This document shows, piece after piece, positions 7,290-14,654 of a stretch of DNA of 21,980 nucleotides. The notes below the pieces were generated by a model. It was not told the DNA's origin. It worked only from the letters and a program-made list of their open reading frames with translations, and did no database searches. A program made the translations under genes and the position numbers. Within the stretch, counting starts at the first letter, position 1, and the number at the start of each line of letters is the position of its first letter. This stretch comes from Nitrospinota bacterium (GTDB lineage: Bacteria > Nitrospinota > Nitrospinia > UBA9942): NCBI GenBank assembly GCA_003489165.1, contig DNJG01000110.1:1-21980 (forward strand), read 5' to 3'.

Positions 7290-7319
7290 ATGATAACATC
7301 ATTTCCTAAAAGAAATCAA
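7290..7319 (-). promoter_or_regulatory. Candidate promoter of the folK-pan operon with overlapping dyad
   Basis: Minus strand: TTGATT (-35, 7319-7314), 18-base spacer, TATCAT (-10, 7295-7290). A perfect dyad AAATGAT-AAC-ATCATTT (7288-7304) covers the -10 box and could be an operator. Promoter calls by eye are weak evidence. Confidence 0.35.
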
Positions 7320-7330
7320 ATACATAAAAT

Positions 7331-7353
7331 CCCCTCTTCTTAGGAGAGAGGGG
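7331..7353. repeat. Short GC-rich hairpin in the folK/WD40 gap
   Basis: CCCCTCT (7331-7337) pairs with AGAGGGG (7347-7353) across a 9-base loop, followed by GAGGTGAGGGG. It has the look of a small dispersed intergenic repeat and lies between the divergent promoters. No gene is seen in the rest of the 229-base gap. Confidence 0.45.
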
Positions 7354-7370
7354 AGGTGAGGGGTTCGTCC

Positions 7371-7399
7371 TTGACAGATTTTTTTCACAGGTCTATATT
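7371..7399 (+). promoter_or_regulatory. Sigma-70 promoter for the WD40-caspase gene
   Basis: Consensus -35 TTGACA (7371-7376), exactly 17 bases, then -10 TATATT (7394-7399). It lies 55 bases before the ATG at 7454. It is one of the best promoter matches in the window and implies strong, independent expression. Confidence 0.75.
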
Positions 7400-7453
7400 A
7401 CACATTGTGAAAGCAATTTTCTATCTATTTGATTGTTAGTGGTGAGGAGTAGC

Positions 7454-8830
7454 ATGCCAATACAATTAAAAACCTTACTTGGTTTTTTAGGAGTGGTTTT
7501 TCTTGCTTCATGTACTGCGACTCCGCAGGTTCAGGTAAAAAGCCTAGGGATGTCTATGGAGTTAAAGCGGGAGGCGTATGTTGTTCAGGCAGCAGCCTTT
7601 TCCCCTGATGGTAGATATGCCTTAACAGGAAGTTGGGATAAAACTCTTAAGCTTTGGGATGTTTCAACAGGGAAGCAGATAAAAATATTTAAAGGGCATA
7701 AAGAAAGAGTTATGTCCGTCACCTTTTCCCCTGATGGCAGATATGCCATGTCAAAGGGTTTTGACGGCACTCTTCTCTGGGATGTTGGAACAGGAAAAGA
7801 AATAAGGGCATTTAACAAAGGGCTTTCAGTGATGAATAGCAACGCAGCCTTTTCCCCTGATGGAAGGTATGTTGTGTTAGCAGAGTTAGCGAGTATTGGA
7901 CTCTGGGATGTTTCAACAGGGAAAAAGATAAGGGAATTAGAAACTGGATTTTTGGAGTCGGGTAATTTGACGAAAGCAGCATTTTCCCCTGATGGCAGGT
8001 ATGTAATATCTGGAGGTTATCTCAATCTCTGGGATGTATCAACAGGCAAAAAGATAAGGACATTTCCTACTTCACCTTACCTTGTTCGAGCCGTAGCCTT
8101 CTCCCCTGACGGAAGGTATGCCCTGGGGAATACGAACACCACCCTTAATCTCTGGGATGTGGAAACTGGAAATGAGATAAGGACATTCACAGGGCATTTA
8201 GGTGAGGTTTTCTCTGTAGCATTTTCCCCTGATGGTAAGTATGGACTGTCAGGAAGTAAAGATGGAACCGTTAAGTTATGGGATATTTCTACAGGCAAAG
8301 AGATAAGAACATTTAAGGGGCATTCGCATTGGGTTGATTCTGTCTCCTTTTCTCCAGATGGAAGATATGCATTGTCAGGGAGTGAGGATGCCTCTACACG
8401 AGTCTGGGATGTCTCTATCGGAGAACAAGTAGCCATGATGGTCGGCTTTGACGATGGCGAATGGATTGTTACTACACCTGATGGGTACTACAACTCCTCT
8501 GAAAAGGGTGACAAGTATCTAAGTGTTAAAGTAGGAGGCAAATCTTACAGCATAGAACAGCTCCGTGAAAGCTTTTATCGTCCTGACCTTGTTAGGCTGT
8601 CACTATCAGGCGGGATACTCAAAGAATTTAAAAAACTATCTGACATTAAACAGCCACCAGATGTATCCATAATTGAAACTCCAAAGAGTGTTGATAAAGA
8701 TGAAGTGGCTGTAACAGTTAGAATTGTGGATACTGGAGGAGGGATTGGAGATGTAAGGCTCTACCTCAATGGCTCTGCAATTATCCTTGACACCACCAGA
8801 GGATTTGAATATAGTCCCAACCAAAGATGA
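7454..8830 (+). CDS. WD40-repeat lipoprotein, N-terminal part of a split WD40-caspase protein
   Basis: From the ATG at 7454, which has GGTGAGGAG just upstream, the protein begins with a lipoprotein signal ending FLASC (Cys20). A TTG start 21 bases earlier is less likely. Seven WD40 units follow, each with FSPDGRY and LWDVSTGK-like marks, enough for one seven-bladed propeller. Next come a region TTPDGYYNSSEKGDKYL and an Ig-like segment (VRIVDTGGGIGDVRLYLNG). The frame stops at 8830 in the middle of that segment. The rest of the domain continues in the +1 frame in the next entry, so this is very probably one gene broken by a single-base frameshift. It is predicted to be surface- or periplasm-anchored, with the propeller as a protein-binding platform. 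Confidence 0.82.
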   Translation: MPIQLKTLLGFLGVVFLASCTATPQVQVKSLGMSMELKREAYVVQAAAFSPDGRYALTGSWDKTLKLWDVSTGKQIKIFKGHKERVMSVTFSPDGRYAMSKGFDGTLLWDVGTGKEIRAFNKGLSVMNSNAAFSPDGRYVVLAELASIGLWDVSTGKKIRELETGFLESGNLTKAAFSPDGRYVISGGYLNLWDVSTGKKIRTFPTSPYLVRAVAFSPDGRYALGNTNTTLNLWDVETGNEIRTFTGHLGEVFSVAFSPDGKYGLSGSKDGTVKLWDISTGKEIRTFKGHSHWVDSVSFSPDGRYALSGSEDASTRVWDVSIGEQVAMMVGFDDGEWIVTTPDGYYNSSEKGDKYLSVKVGGKSYSIEQLRESFYRPDLVRLSLSGGILKEFKKLSDIKQPPDVSIIETPKSVDKDEVAVTVRIVDTGGGIGDVRLYLNGSAIILDTTRGFEYSPNQR

Positions 8831-9734
8831 GAAGGCACTCCATAAAAAATATACAGTAAAACTACTTAATGGGTTGAACACAATCAGGGCAATTGCCTTT
8901 AACGGTGATAACACTATGCAGAGCACAGATGCCCTGTTTAATATAACAGCCTCATTCAAAACTCTTACCCGACCCTCATTATATGCACTAATAGTCGGTA
9001 TCAATGAATACAAAAACCCGAAGCTTGAACTTAAATATGCAGTAGCAGATGCAGGACTCTTTGGAGATACAATCAATAAAGCATCATCAGGATTATTTGA
9101 AAAGATTATCATAAAGAGGCTCATTACAAAAGATGAGACAGAAAAAGAAAACATCGTCAAAGAGCTAAAAGCCGCACACTCTCTCAATCCTGATGACTTA
9201 TTTATCTTCTATGTGGCAAGTCATGGAACTGTTGATGACGGAGAGTATTTCCTTATCACATCAAATGTAGGCTCAACATCCACAGCAAAACTAAAGACAG
9301 ATGCCATACCTCAAAATACAATAAAAGAGCTCATAGCAAACATACCTACAACAAAAAAGCTGATAGTCATTGATACATGCAGTGCGGGTGCATTGGGAGA
9401 TGCCATGCAAACTGCAATGCTCACCAGGGGTATGAATGAAGATACGGCAATGAAGGTCTTGAGCCGTGCTGTTGGCTCAACCATACTCATGGCATCAACT
9501 GCTGTTCAGCAGGCGATTGAAGGGTATCAGGGACATGGACTCTTTACCTATGTAATAGCTGAAGGGCTGTCAGGCAAGGCGGACAGCGATAAGGATGGGT
9601 TTGTGAAGACAACAGAGCTTGCAAATTATGTGGATGATGAAGTCCCTGCACTTGCAGAAAAGGTCTTTAAAAAGGCACAGTATCCGACTGTATCACCGAG
9701 CGGGATGGGGTTTCCTATAGGGAAGGTGAAGTAA
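8769..9734 (+). CDS. Caspase-like (C14) peptidase, C-terminal part of the split WD40-caspase protein
   Basis: This frame carries the rest of the Ig-like segment (ALHKKYTVKLLNGLNTIRAIAF) and then a caspase/metacaspase-type p20 domain starting YALIVGINEY. The catalytic dyad is visible: His152 in VASHGT and Cys204 in VIDTCSAGA. A DSDKDGFVKTTE stretch (residues 272-283) matches the calcium-binding EF-hand loop pattern. The listed ATG at 8769 is only the first in frame and has no good ribosome binding site. Residues before about 18 read as out-of-frame noise, so the domain was probably translated as part of the upstream gene. If one T of TTT at 8804-8806 is removed, the two frames join as TTRGLNIVPTKDEKA to give about 759 residues. 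Confidence 0.82.
   Translation: MALQLSLTPPEDLNIVPTKDEKALHKKYTVKLLNGLNTIRAIAFNGDNTMQSTDALFNITASFKTLTRPSLYALIVGINEYKNPKLELKYAVADAGLFGDTINKASSGLFEKIIIKRLITKDETEKENIVKELKAAHSLNPDDLFIFYVASHGTVDDGEYFLITSNVGSTSTAKLKTDAIPQNTIKELIANIPTTKKLIVIDTCSAGALGDAMQTAMLTRGMNEDTAMKVLSRAVGSTILMASTAVQQAIEGYQGHGLFTYVIAEGLSGKADSDKDGFVKTTELANYVDDEVPALAEKVFKKAQYPTVSPSGMGFPIGKVK
8801..8830 (+). other. Apparent single-base frameshift joining the WD40 and caspase frames
   Basis: The frame changes by one base between 8801 and 8830. The most natural repair removes one T from GGATTTGAAT (8804-8806), giving RGLNIV, which fits the RGL often seen at this place in related Ig-like segments. It could be a sequencing or assembly error, a real mutation or, less likely, recoding. 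Confidence 0.7.
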
Positions 9735-9762
9735 ACATTTTTCTTTTTATGACTCATATAAT

Positions 9763-9788
9763 TTCTGTGTTCGTCTGCGTTCAATTTC
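9763..9788. repeat. Fragment of the CACAGA-type dispersed repeat
   Basis: TTTCTGTGTTCGTCTGCGTT in the short gap between the caspase and dapL genes resembles one arm of the repeats at 2397-2553 and 4945-5067. No matching second arm is seen here. Confidence 0.4.
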
Positions 9789-9798
9789 ATTTTTTGGA

Positions 9799-11031
9799 TT
9801 AAAACTCAAGTTTCATTTCTGATAGTCTTCTCCTCACCTCTTCCATAACTCTCTTTTCCTCTTTCTCCCCATTTGCAATAAATGTAGCAGATAATCTAAT
9901 ATAGTGTCCAACATCATCCCATGGAACGGTGGATATTGATTTCTCTGTTATGAAATACTCGGAGAAATCCTCTGCCAGTTCAAACCTCCTTCCGCCTTTT
10001 ATACCTTTTGGCGATCTTACATATAAATAGAATGAACCGCCTGGCATCTTTGCATTAAACCCAACTGAGTTCAATATTTCTACCATCATCTTGAGCCTTC
10101 TTTTATATTTTTCACAGATGGCATCGGTTATTTCAGGATGTTCCAATGCATGAATACCTGCTTTCTGTATTGATATAAACTGTCCTGAATCATAATTGTC
10201 CTTCACAAACCCAAACCCGCTTACTATAAGGGGATTGCCTGTTACAAATGCCAGTCTCCATCCTGTCATATTAAAAGCCTTTGATAGAGAATGAACCTCC
10301 ACGCCTACATCTTTTGCACCTGGAATTGAAAGAAAACTTAAAGACTTTTCATTATAATTCAATGAAGCATAAGCTGCATCCTGAACGACTATAATATTAT
10401 TCTCCTTTGCAAGCTTAACAACCTTTCTATAGAATTCTTCAGTGGCAACAGCACCTGTAGGATTATTTGGATAGTTTAAATAAAGAAGTTTTGCCCTTTT
10501 TCTTATATCATTTGGTATTGAATCTAAATCAGGAAGGAATCCATTTACTTCCTTCAATGGGAGGTTATAAACCTCTCCGCCATACCACTTTGTGTGCGTT
10601 GCAATTATAGGATAGCCCGGCACTGTCATCAGTGTAACATCGCCAGGATTTATATAAATGGCAGGAAACATTGCAAGTGCAGGCTTTGAACCTATGGAAT
10701 GTAGCACCTCATTTACAGGGTCAACTGATACCCCATATATCCTTTCCATATACTTTGAGGCTGCATCCTTAAACTCCTGTATGCCATTGTCTGCATAACC
10801 CCTGTTTTCGGGTTTTGCACACTCCTCCTTCATTATATTAATTACCTCAGGAAAAGCCATCTCATCAGGCTCTCCTACACCTAGGTCTATAAGTTCAACA
10901 TCAGGGTTCTTTTCTTTCGCAGCCCTCTTTGCCCTCTTTATCTTTTCAAACTTGTATATCTTTGTATCCTTCCCAAATTTTTCTCCTCCAAGCCTTTCGG
11001 CAAAGAGAGATTGAATATAACTCTCAGCCAT
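9799..11031 (-). CDS. dapL: LL-diaminopimelate aminotransferase
   Basis: A PLP enzyme converting tetrahydrodipicolinate directly to LL-diaminopimelate for lysine and peptidoglycan. From the ATG at 11031 it is 410 residues, the usual DapL length. That start has GGGAGG seven bases upstream. A longer in-frame TTG start at 11103 would add an improbable hydrophobic leader. Motifs are IDLGVGEPDE, GYADNGIQEFK, NYPNNPTGA, VVQDAAY, and the PLP lysine Lys251 in HSLSKAFNMTGWR. DapL replaces the succinylase or acetylase branch and is found in patchy lineages such as Nitrospirota, Desulfobacterota, cyanobacteria and chlamydiae. A related aminotransferase of class I cannot be fully excluded. Confidence 0.88.
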   Translation of the reverse strand: MAESYIQSLFAERLGGEKFGKDTKIYKFEKIKRAKRAAKEKNPDVELIDLGVGEPDEMAFPEVINIMKEECAKPENRGYADNGIQEFKDAASKYMERIYGVSVDPVNEVLHSIGSKPALAMFPAIYINPGDVTLMTVPGYPIIATHTKWYGGEVYNLPLKEVNGFLPDLDSIPNDIRKRAKLLYLNYPNNPTGAVATEEFYRKVVKLAKENNIIVVQDAAYASLNYNEKSLSFLSIPGAKDVGVEVHSLSKAFNMTGWRLAFVTGNPLIVSGFGFVKDNYDSGQFISIQKAGIHALEHPEITDAICEKYKRRLKMMVEILNSVGFNAKMPGGSFYLYVRSPKGIKGGRRFELAEDFSEYFITEKSISTVPWDDVGHYIRLSATFIANGEKEEKRVMEEVRRRLSEMKLEF

Positions 11032-11114
11032 TAATCCTCCCAATAAGAAAAACAAATAACCAAGCACTAAATACCAAAATAAGCTCCGATTGCCATTAAC
11101 CAATGAAAAAAATT

Positions 11115-11142
11115 ATTAACATATATTGATAGGAGATGTCAA
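11115..11142 (-). promoter_or_regulatory. Candidate dapL promoter
   Basis: Minus strand: consensus TTGACA (11142-11137), 16 bases, then GTTAAT (11120-11115), a weak -10. The predicted leader is about 75 bases. Confidence 0.35.
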
Positions 11143-11220
11143 AAGAAATATAATTAGAGAAACTCTGTTTTAAAAACACTGAATTTTAGGGTCAAAGTAT
11201 ATTTACAGTTATGAAAATAC

Positions 11221-11249
11221 TTGCATTTATAAAATTTCAGGCTTATATT
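11221..11249 (+). promoter_or_regulatory. Candidate rubrerythrin promoter
   Basis: TTGCAT (11221-11226), 17 bases, TATATT (11244-11249), 26 bases before the start codon. AAGTAT/ATACTT arms (11196-11201 and 11217-11222) flank and touch the -35 box and might be an operator for a peroxide or iron regulator. That is speculative. Confidence 0.4.
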
Positions 11250-11274
11250 CAATACCGAAAGGAGGGATGAAGAT

Positions 11275-11778
11275 ATGAGAAAAATGACTGAGCAAAATTT
11301 AAGGGCAGCATTTGCAGGGGAGAGTCAGGCACATATGAAATATCTTATATTTTCTGACAAGGCAGAAAAAGAGGGGAAGCCAAATGTGGCAAGGTTATTC
11401 AAGGCAATATCCTTTGCAGAACAGGTCCATGCTACAAACCATTTTAAGACACTGCATGACCTTGGAGATACATCTTCAAATCTGAAGACTGCAATAGATG
11501 GGGAAACCTTTGAGGTTGAAGAGATGTATCCTGCCTATGATGCAGTAGCTAAACTTCAGGGGGAAAAGGGGGCGATACAGAGCATATATGGTGCTCTGGA
11601 GACAGAGAAGGTTCATGCGAAGATGTATAAAAATGCAAAAGATGCCGTAAGCAGCGGCAAGGATGTATCACTTGGGGCTGTTTTTATCTGTGATGTCTGC
11701 GGCTATACCGTTGAGGGTGAGGCACCGGATACTTGCCCTGTTTGCAAGGCAAAGAAGGATAGATTTAAAAAGTTTTAA
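11275..11778 (+). CDS. Rubrerythrin
   Basis: A 167-residue non-haem iron peroxidase that reduces hydrogen peroxide in the cytoplasm of anaerobes. The N-terminal four-helix diiron domain shows ligand-type residues in AAFAGESQAH (Glu16), SFAEQVHATNH (Glu49, His52) and ALETEKVHAK (Glu109, Glu111, His114). The C-terminal rubredoxin-like iron site is CDVCGY and CPVCKAKK (Cys139, 142, 154, 157). Its ATG has GGAGGG upstream. It is followed 18 bases later by a second rubredoxin-domain gene, so electrons may be passed between the two. Confidence 0.95.
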   Translation: MRKMTEQNLRAAFAGESQAHMKYLIFSDKAEKEGKPNVARLFKAISFAEQVHATNHFKTLHDLGDTSSNLKTAIDGETFEVEEMYPAYDAVAKLQGEKGAIQSIYGALETEKVHAKMYKNAKDAVSSGKDVSLGAVFICDVCGYTVEGEAPDTCPVCKAKKDRFKKF

Positions 11779-11796
11779 TTTTTCAGGGAGGTTTTT

Positions 11797-12132
11797 ATGA
11801 ATAAATGGAAATGTGGAGTATGCGGTTACATACATGATGGTGCGGATGCACCGAATAAATGTCCGAAATGTGGTGCACCAAAGGAAAAATTTGAAAAACT
11901 GCCTGATGATAAGGCACAACTCATAGAGAGGTCAAGATTAACAAATGGACTTCATCAAAAACTCTATACACTTTTAGATGAGGTATCGGCAGTATGTGAT
12001 AATGGAATAGCTGACAACTTAGACCCGACCTGTATGGAAATTTTTAAAAGGATGAAAGACTGCTCATGGACTACAAAGCAGATGATAAAGGCTGAAATAC
12101 AGGGGCATATTGGCAAAGGAAAGTGGGGATAA
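11797..12132 (+). CDS. Rubredoxin-like domain protein with helical tail
   Basis: A 111-residue protein. Residues 4-28 form a rubredoxin-like zinc ribbon or iron knuckle (Cys6, Cys9, Cys22, Cys25, as CGVCGY and CPKCGAPK). The remaining 80 or so residues are mainly helical and contain two more cysteines; I do not recognise them. The start has GGGAGG seven bases upstream. Co-transcription with rubrerythrin suggests a role as electron carrier in peroxide reduction, which is inference. Confidence 0.85.
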   Translation: MNKWKCGVCGYIHDGADAPNKCPKCGAPKEKFEKLPDDKAQLIERSRLTNGLHQKLYTLLDEVSAVCDNGIADNLDPTCMEIFKRMKDCSWTTKQMIKAEIQGHIGKGKWG

Positions 12133-12142
12133 GCTTTATATA

Positions 12143-12171
12143 AGGGTGAAAGGGTAAGTTCCTTTCACCCT
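12143..12171. terminator. Hairpin between convergent genes
   Basis: A perfect 11-bp stem, AGGGTGAAAGG (12143-12153) and CCTTTCACCCT (12161-12171), with a 7-base loop. It follows the rubredoxin-domain gene and overlaps the last codons of the TatD fusion on the other strand. Neither strand has a long T-run after it, so it may be a weak bidirectional terminator or an RNA-end stabiliser. Confidence 0.55.
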
Positions 12172-13535
12172 ACCACATTATATCTCCTCTCCCTGAACTT
12201 AACCCCTAATTCTTTCTCTGCAATTTCCTTGCATTTTTCCTCATCAACTTCAGGGACATCTACAATTGTGGCTATAACCTCAGATATATATTTCTTTGCC
12301 TCCATTATAAACTCTTTAACTGCCTCGTAAGTGCCGTTCTTAAATACTGGGTGGCATATCTTATTATATTTTTCACTATCCTCCGCATCTATACTTACGG
12401 AGATAGTATCAACAAGCCCCTTTAACTCAGGGAGGATATTTCTCTTGTTTATAAGATTGCCATGCCCATTTGTATTGAGTCTTATCTTTCCACCCATCTC
12501 TTTAACCTTCTTTGATACCTCTTCAATAACATTGAGTCTCAGGGTTGGCTCTCCATAGCCGCAAAATACAATCTCATCATATCTCTTTGGGTCGCCTATC
12601 TCTTTAAGAATATCTTCACTTAAAGGCTCATCTTCAAGTCTCAAATTATATCCCTGAACCCATGGGTCTGTAGTCCTTGCACAGAAGTAGCATTCATTTG
12701 TGCATCTATTAGTAATGTTCAGATAAAGGGAATTCCTTATTTTATATGTAACCCTGCCAATTTCATTCACATCTCCAATCCCAAAAAGGTTATGGACATT
12801 CAGTCTTATTACCCGTTCAATATCCTCAACTGTCAATCCTTTTACCTCTGCGACCTTTTCTGCAACATGTCTCACATAGGCAGGCTCATTCCTCTTTCCC
12901 CGCATCTGCTGAGGGGCGAGATATGGACAATCGGTCTCTATAAGCAATCTGTTTGTTGGTATAGATTTAACAACCTTTCTCAACTTGTCTGCATTTGGAT
13001 ATGTAATAGGTCCTGCAAATGAAATATAAAATCCCATATCCATGCACCTCCTTGCCATCTCTTCATCCCCCGAAAAGCAGTGCATAATGCCGCCAATCTC
13101 TGATACCTTTTCATCTTTTAATATCTTAAGTGTATCCTCCCTTGCATCACGGCTGTGGACAATTACAGGTTTTTTAAATTCCTTTGCTATCCTTATCTGA
13201 TTTATAAACTCCCTTTGTTGAATATCCCTTGGAGAGTAATCTTTATAATAATCAAGCCCTATCTCACCTACTGCAACTACCTTCGGGTCAGTGATTAATT
13301 TTATTATCTCTTTATAGGTATCGGTTGTTATCTCCTTTACCTCATGGGGATGGATGCCAGCAGATGCATAGATAAAATCATATCTACGGGCAAGTTCTAA
13401 AGCAGTCCTACTCCCTTTTAAATCAGAGCCTACATCAATTATCAGGGATATGCCTGATTCAACAGTCCTTTTTATAACCTCATCCCTGTCCCCATCAAAC
13501 TGGGGCATCTCAAGATGGGCATGCGTATCAATCAT
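12165..13535 (-). CDS. TatD family hydrolase fused to a radical SAM domain
   Basis: A 456-residue two-domain protein. Residues 1-255 are a complete TatD-type metal-dependent nuclease: His5/His7 in DTHAH, Glu91 in VGEIGLDYY, His127 in VIVHSRD, His152 in MHCFSG, Asp202 in ETDCPYLAP. Residues about 262-456 are a short radical SAM domain with the cluster motif CTNECYFC (Cys278, 282, 285, a CX3CX2C) and the SAM-binding GYGEPTLR. A radical SAM family associated with TatD is known as separate or fused proteins, with no established substrate. TatD is linked to 3'-5' DNA/RNA exonuclease and D-aminoacyl-tRNA deacylase activity. The gene lies 6 bases after ccdA. No strong ribosome binding site is seen. 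Confidence 0.92.
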   Translation of the reverse strand: MIDTHAHLEMPQFDGDRDEVIKRTVESGISLIIDVGSDLKGSRTALELARRYDFIYASAGIHPHEVKEITTDTYKEIIKLITDPKVVAVGEIGLDYYKDYSPRDIQQREFINQIRIAKEFKKPVIVHSRDAREDTLKILKDEKVSEIGGIMHCFSGDEEMARRCMDMGFYISFAGPITYPNADKLRKVVKSIPTNRLLIETDCPYLAPQQMRGKRNEPAYVRHVAEKVAEVKGLTVEDIERVIRLNVHNLFGIGDVNEIGRVTYKIRNSLYLNITNRCTNECYFCARTTDPWVQGYNLRLEDEPLSEDILKEIGDPKRYDEIVFCGYGEPTLRLNVIEEVSKKVKEMGGKIRLNTNGHGNLINKRNILPELKGLVDTISVSIDAEDSEKYNKICHPVFKNGTYEAVKEFIMEAKKYISEVIATIVDVPEVDEEKCKEIAEKELGVKFRERRYNVVG

Positions 13536-13541
13536 GAATTT

Positions 13542-14291
13542 TTAATGTCCTATTTTAATATCCCAGCCTATATTGTATTTTGATAAAAGGGAGGTAATAA
13601 TAGTTAAGGAATTTGTCATAAGAAGCACACCAAGGATTACGAGGAAAATACCGCTCATGACAGTTATGTAATTCATCCATCTGTTCAGTTTTTTGAAATA
13701 TGCAAGAAAGGAATTCACTGCAAAGGATGTAAGAAGTAAGGGGAGTCCCAAGCCTGCAGAATATACCGCAAGAAGCTCTATGCCTGTGATTACTGATTCC
13801 TTTGTGCTGGCAATAAGTAATATAGAACCAAGTATTGGACCGATACATGGAGTCCACCCTGCTGCAAATACAACGCCTACAAAAAATGTTCCAAGATAGC
13901 CTGCAGGCTTATTCTGAATCTGCACCCGCCTTTCGGACATAAGAAAATTTAGCTTCAGGACACCCATAAAATATAAGCCTAATATTATTATAATAACCCC
14001 GCCGACCTTTCTTATAATATCCTGCTTTGTAAGAAAGAACTTGCCTGCAGATGTGGCACCGGCTCCGAGCATTATGAATATAAATGAGAACCCTGCGATA
14101 AAAATAAGAGAGTTCTTAACAGTGAGCCATCTTATCTCTTTTTTATTATCAGTAGATGTGAGTTCGTCATAGGTAAGCCCTGTGATGAATGTAATATAAA
14201 ATGGAATGACAGGAAGGACACAGGGGGATACAAATGACAGAAGCCCTGCCAAAAACGCCATAATAAAAGACACATCTGGTGTAAGTCCCAT
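13542..14291 (-). CDS. ccdA: Cytochrome c biogenesis protein CcdA (DsbD-type thiol transporter)
   Basis: A 249-residue inner-membrane protein with about six hydrophobic segments. It carries the two conserved cysteine-proline marks, Cys24 in FVSPCVLPVIPFY and Cys149 in AGWTPCIGPILG. CcdA passes reducing power from cytoplasmic thioredoxin to periplasmic thiol proteins for cytochrome c maturation. No periplasmic thioredoxin-like partner is next to it here. It starts 4 bases after the end of the GTPase remnant and runs into the TatD fusion gene. There is no clear ribosome binding site. Confidence 0.92.
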   Translation of the reverse strand: MGLTPDVSFIMAFLAGLLSFVSPCVLPVIPFYITFITGLTYDELTSTDNKKEIRWLTVKNSLIFIAGFSFIFIMLGAGATSAGKFFLTKQDIIRKVGGVIIIILGLYFMGVLKLNFLMSERRVQIQNKPAGYLGTFFVGVVFAAGWTPCIGPILGSILLIASTKESVITGIELLAVYSAGLGLPLLLTSFAVNSFLAYFKKLNRWMNYITVMSGIFLVILGVLLMTNSLTIITSLLSKYNIGWDIKIGH

Positions 14292-14295
14292 ATTG

Positions 14296-14529
14296 CTATA
14301 ATATCAAAAATGACAAAAAAAACAAAAAAGATTTAGACAAATTTGAATGCTGGCGTTTTCCGTTATCAAATAGCCTCACCACATGGGCTATGGCATCTAT
14401 AGTTTTAATGGATTGAATTATATCCTTCCCCCTCTCCGTTGCCTCTCCTGTAAGCCCTGCAACATCAATGGATGTCAAATCTGCATAGACAACCTTCTTT
14501 GGATTAAACATCTTTGTCAGTATCTTTAA
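14296..14529 (-). pseudogene. Remnant of a YchF/Obg-like GTPase
   Basis: A 71-codon frame from the ATG at 14511, open upstream to a stop near 14529. Its first 50 residues read like the middle of the YchF/OLA1-type GTPase: ILTKMFNPKKVV, then the switch II/G3 region DVAGLTGEATERGKD and DAIAHVVRLFDN. The P-loop region before it and the whole helical and TGS parts after it are missing. After about residue 56 the translation becomes low-complexity and hydrophobic. The upstream end runs into the tRNA-Gln promoter. It looks like a decayed leftover, not a working gene. Recognition is from memory of the family and should be checked by search. Confidence 0.6.
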
Positions 14530-14535
14530 TTAAAG

Positions 14536-14564
14536 TTGAATTTTAAATTTCTTATTGATAATAT
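14536..14564 (+). promoter_or_regulatory. Promoter of tRNA-Gln
   Basis: TTGAAT (14536-14541), 17 bases, TAATAT (14559-14564), 12 bases before the mature tRNA 5' end. Position and quality fit a stable-RNA promoter. Confidence 0.7.
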
Positions 14565-14576
14565 AAATTTTGACTT

Positions 14577-14650
14577 TGGGGGATCGTCTAACGGCAGGAC
14601 GGCAGACTCTGAATCTGTCTATCTAGGTTCGAATCCTAGTCCCCCAGCCA
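14577..14650 (+). tRNA. tRNA-Gln (anticodon CTG)
   Basis: A full cloverleaf can be drawn. The acceptor stem is TGGGGGA (14577-14583) with TCCCCCA (14640-14646). The D stem is GTC/GAC, and the anticodon stem GCAGA/TCTGT has loop CTCTGAA and anticodon CTG at 14609-14611. The T stem CTAGG/CCTAG has loop TTCGAAT. Discriminator G is followed by an encoded CCA at 14648-14650. It reads codon CAG. The 3' end lies only 4 bases from the stop of the convergent methyltransferase gene. Confidence 0.96.
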
Positions 14651-14654
14651 AAAT

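Noticed and set aside
8800..8830. Programmed ribosomal frameshift between the WD40 and caspase frames
   Set aside because: No classical slippery heptamer, and the best join is a one-base excess in TTT; an error or recent mutation explains it more simply. AGA-TGA at the stop could permit +1 slippage but nothing else supports it.
8636..9187. 183-codon open frame antisense to the caspase gene
   Set aside because: It mirrors the coding strand, has no recognisable domain and no ribosome binding site, and runs through the frameshift site; it is a shadow.
11032..11103. Hydrophobic N-terminal extension of DapL as a membrane anchor
   Set aside because: It begins with TTG at the predicted transcript start, while the inner ATG at 11031 has a strong ribosome binding site and gives the normal family length.
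13555..13857. 100-codon frame inside ccdA on the same strand
   Set aside because: Out of frame with a clearly recognised six-helix protein; its composition is that of a shadow frame.
14577..14650. tRNA-Gln as an integration site of a mobile element
   Set aside because: No integrase, no duplicated tRNA 3' end, and ordinary housekeeping genes on both sides.
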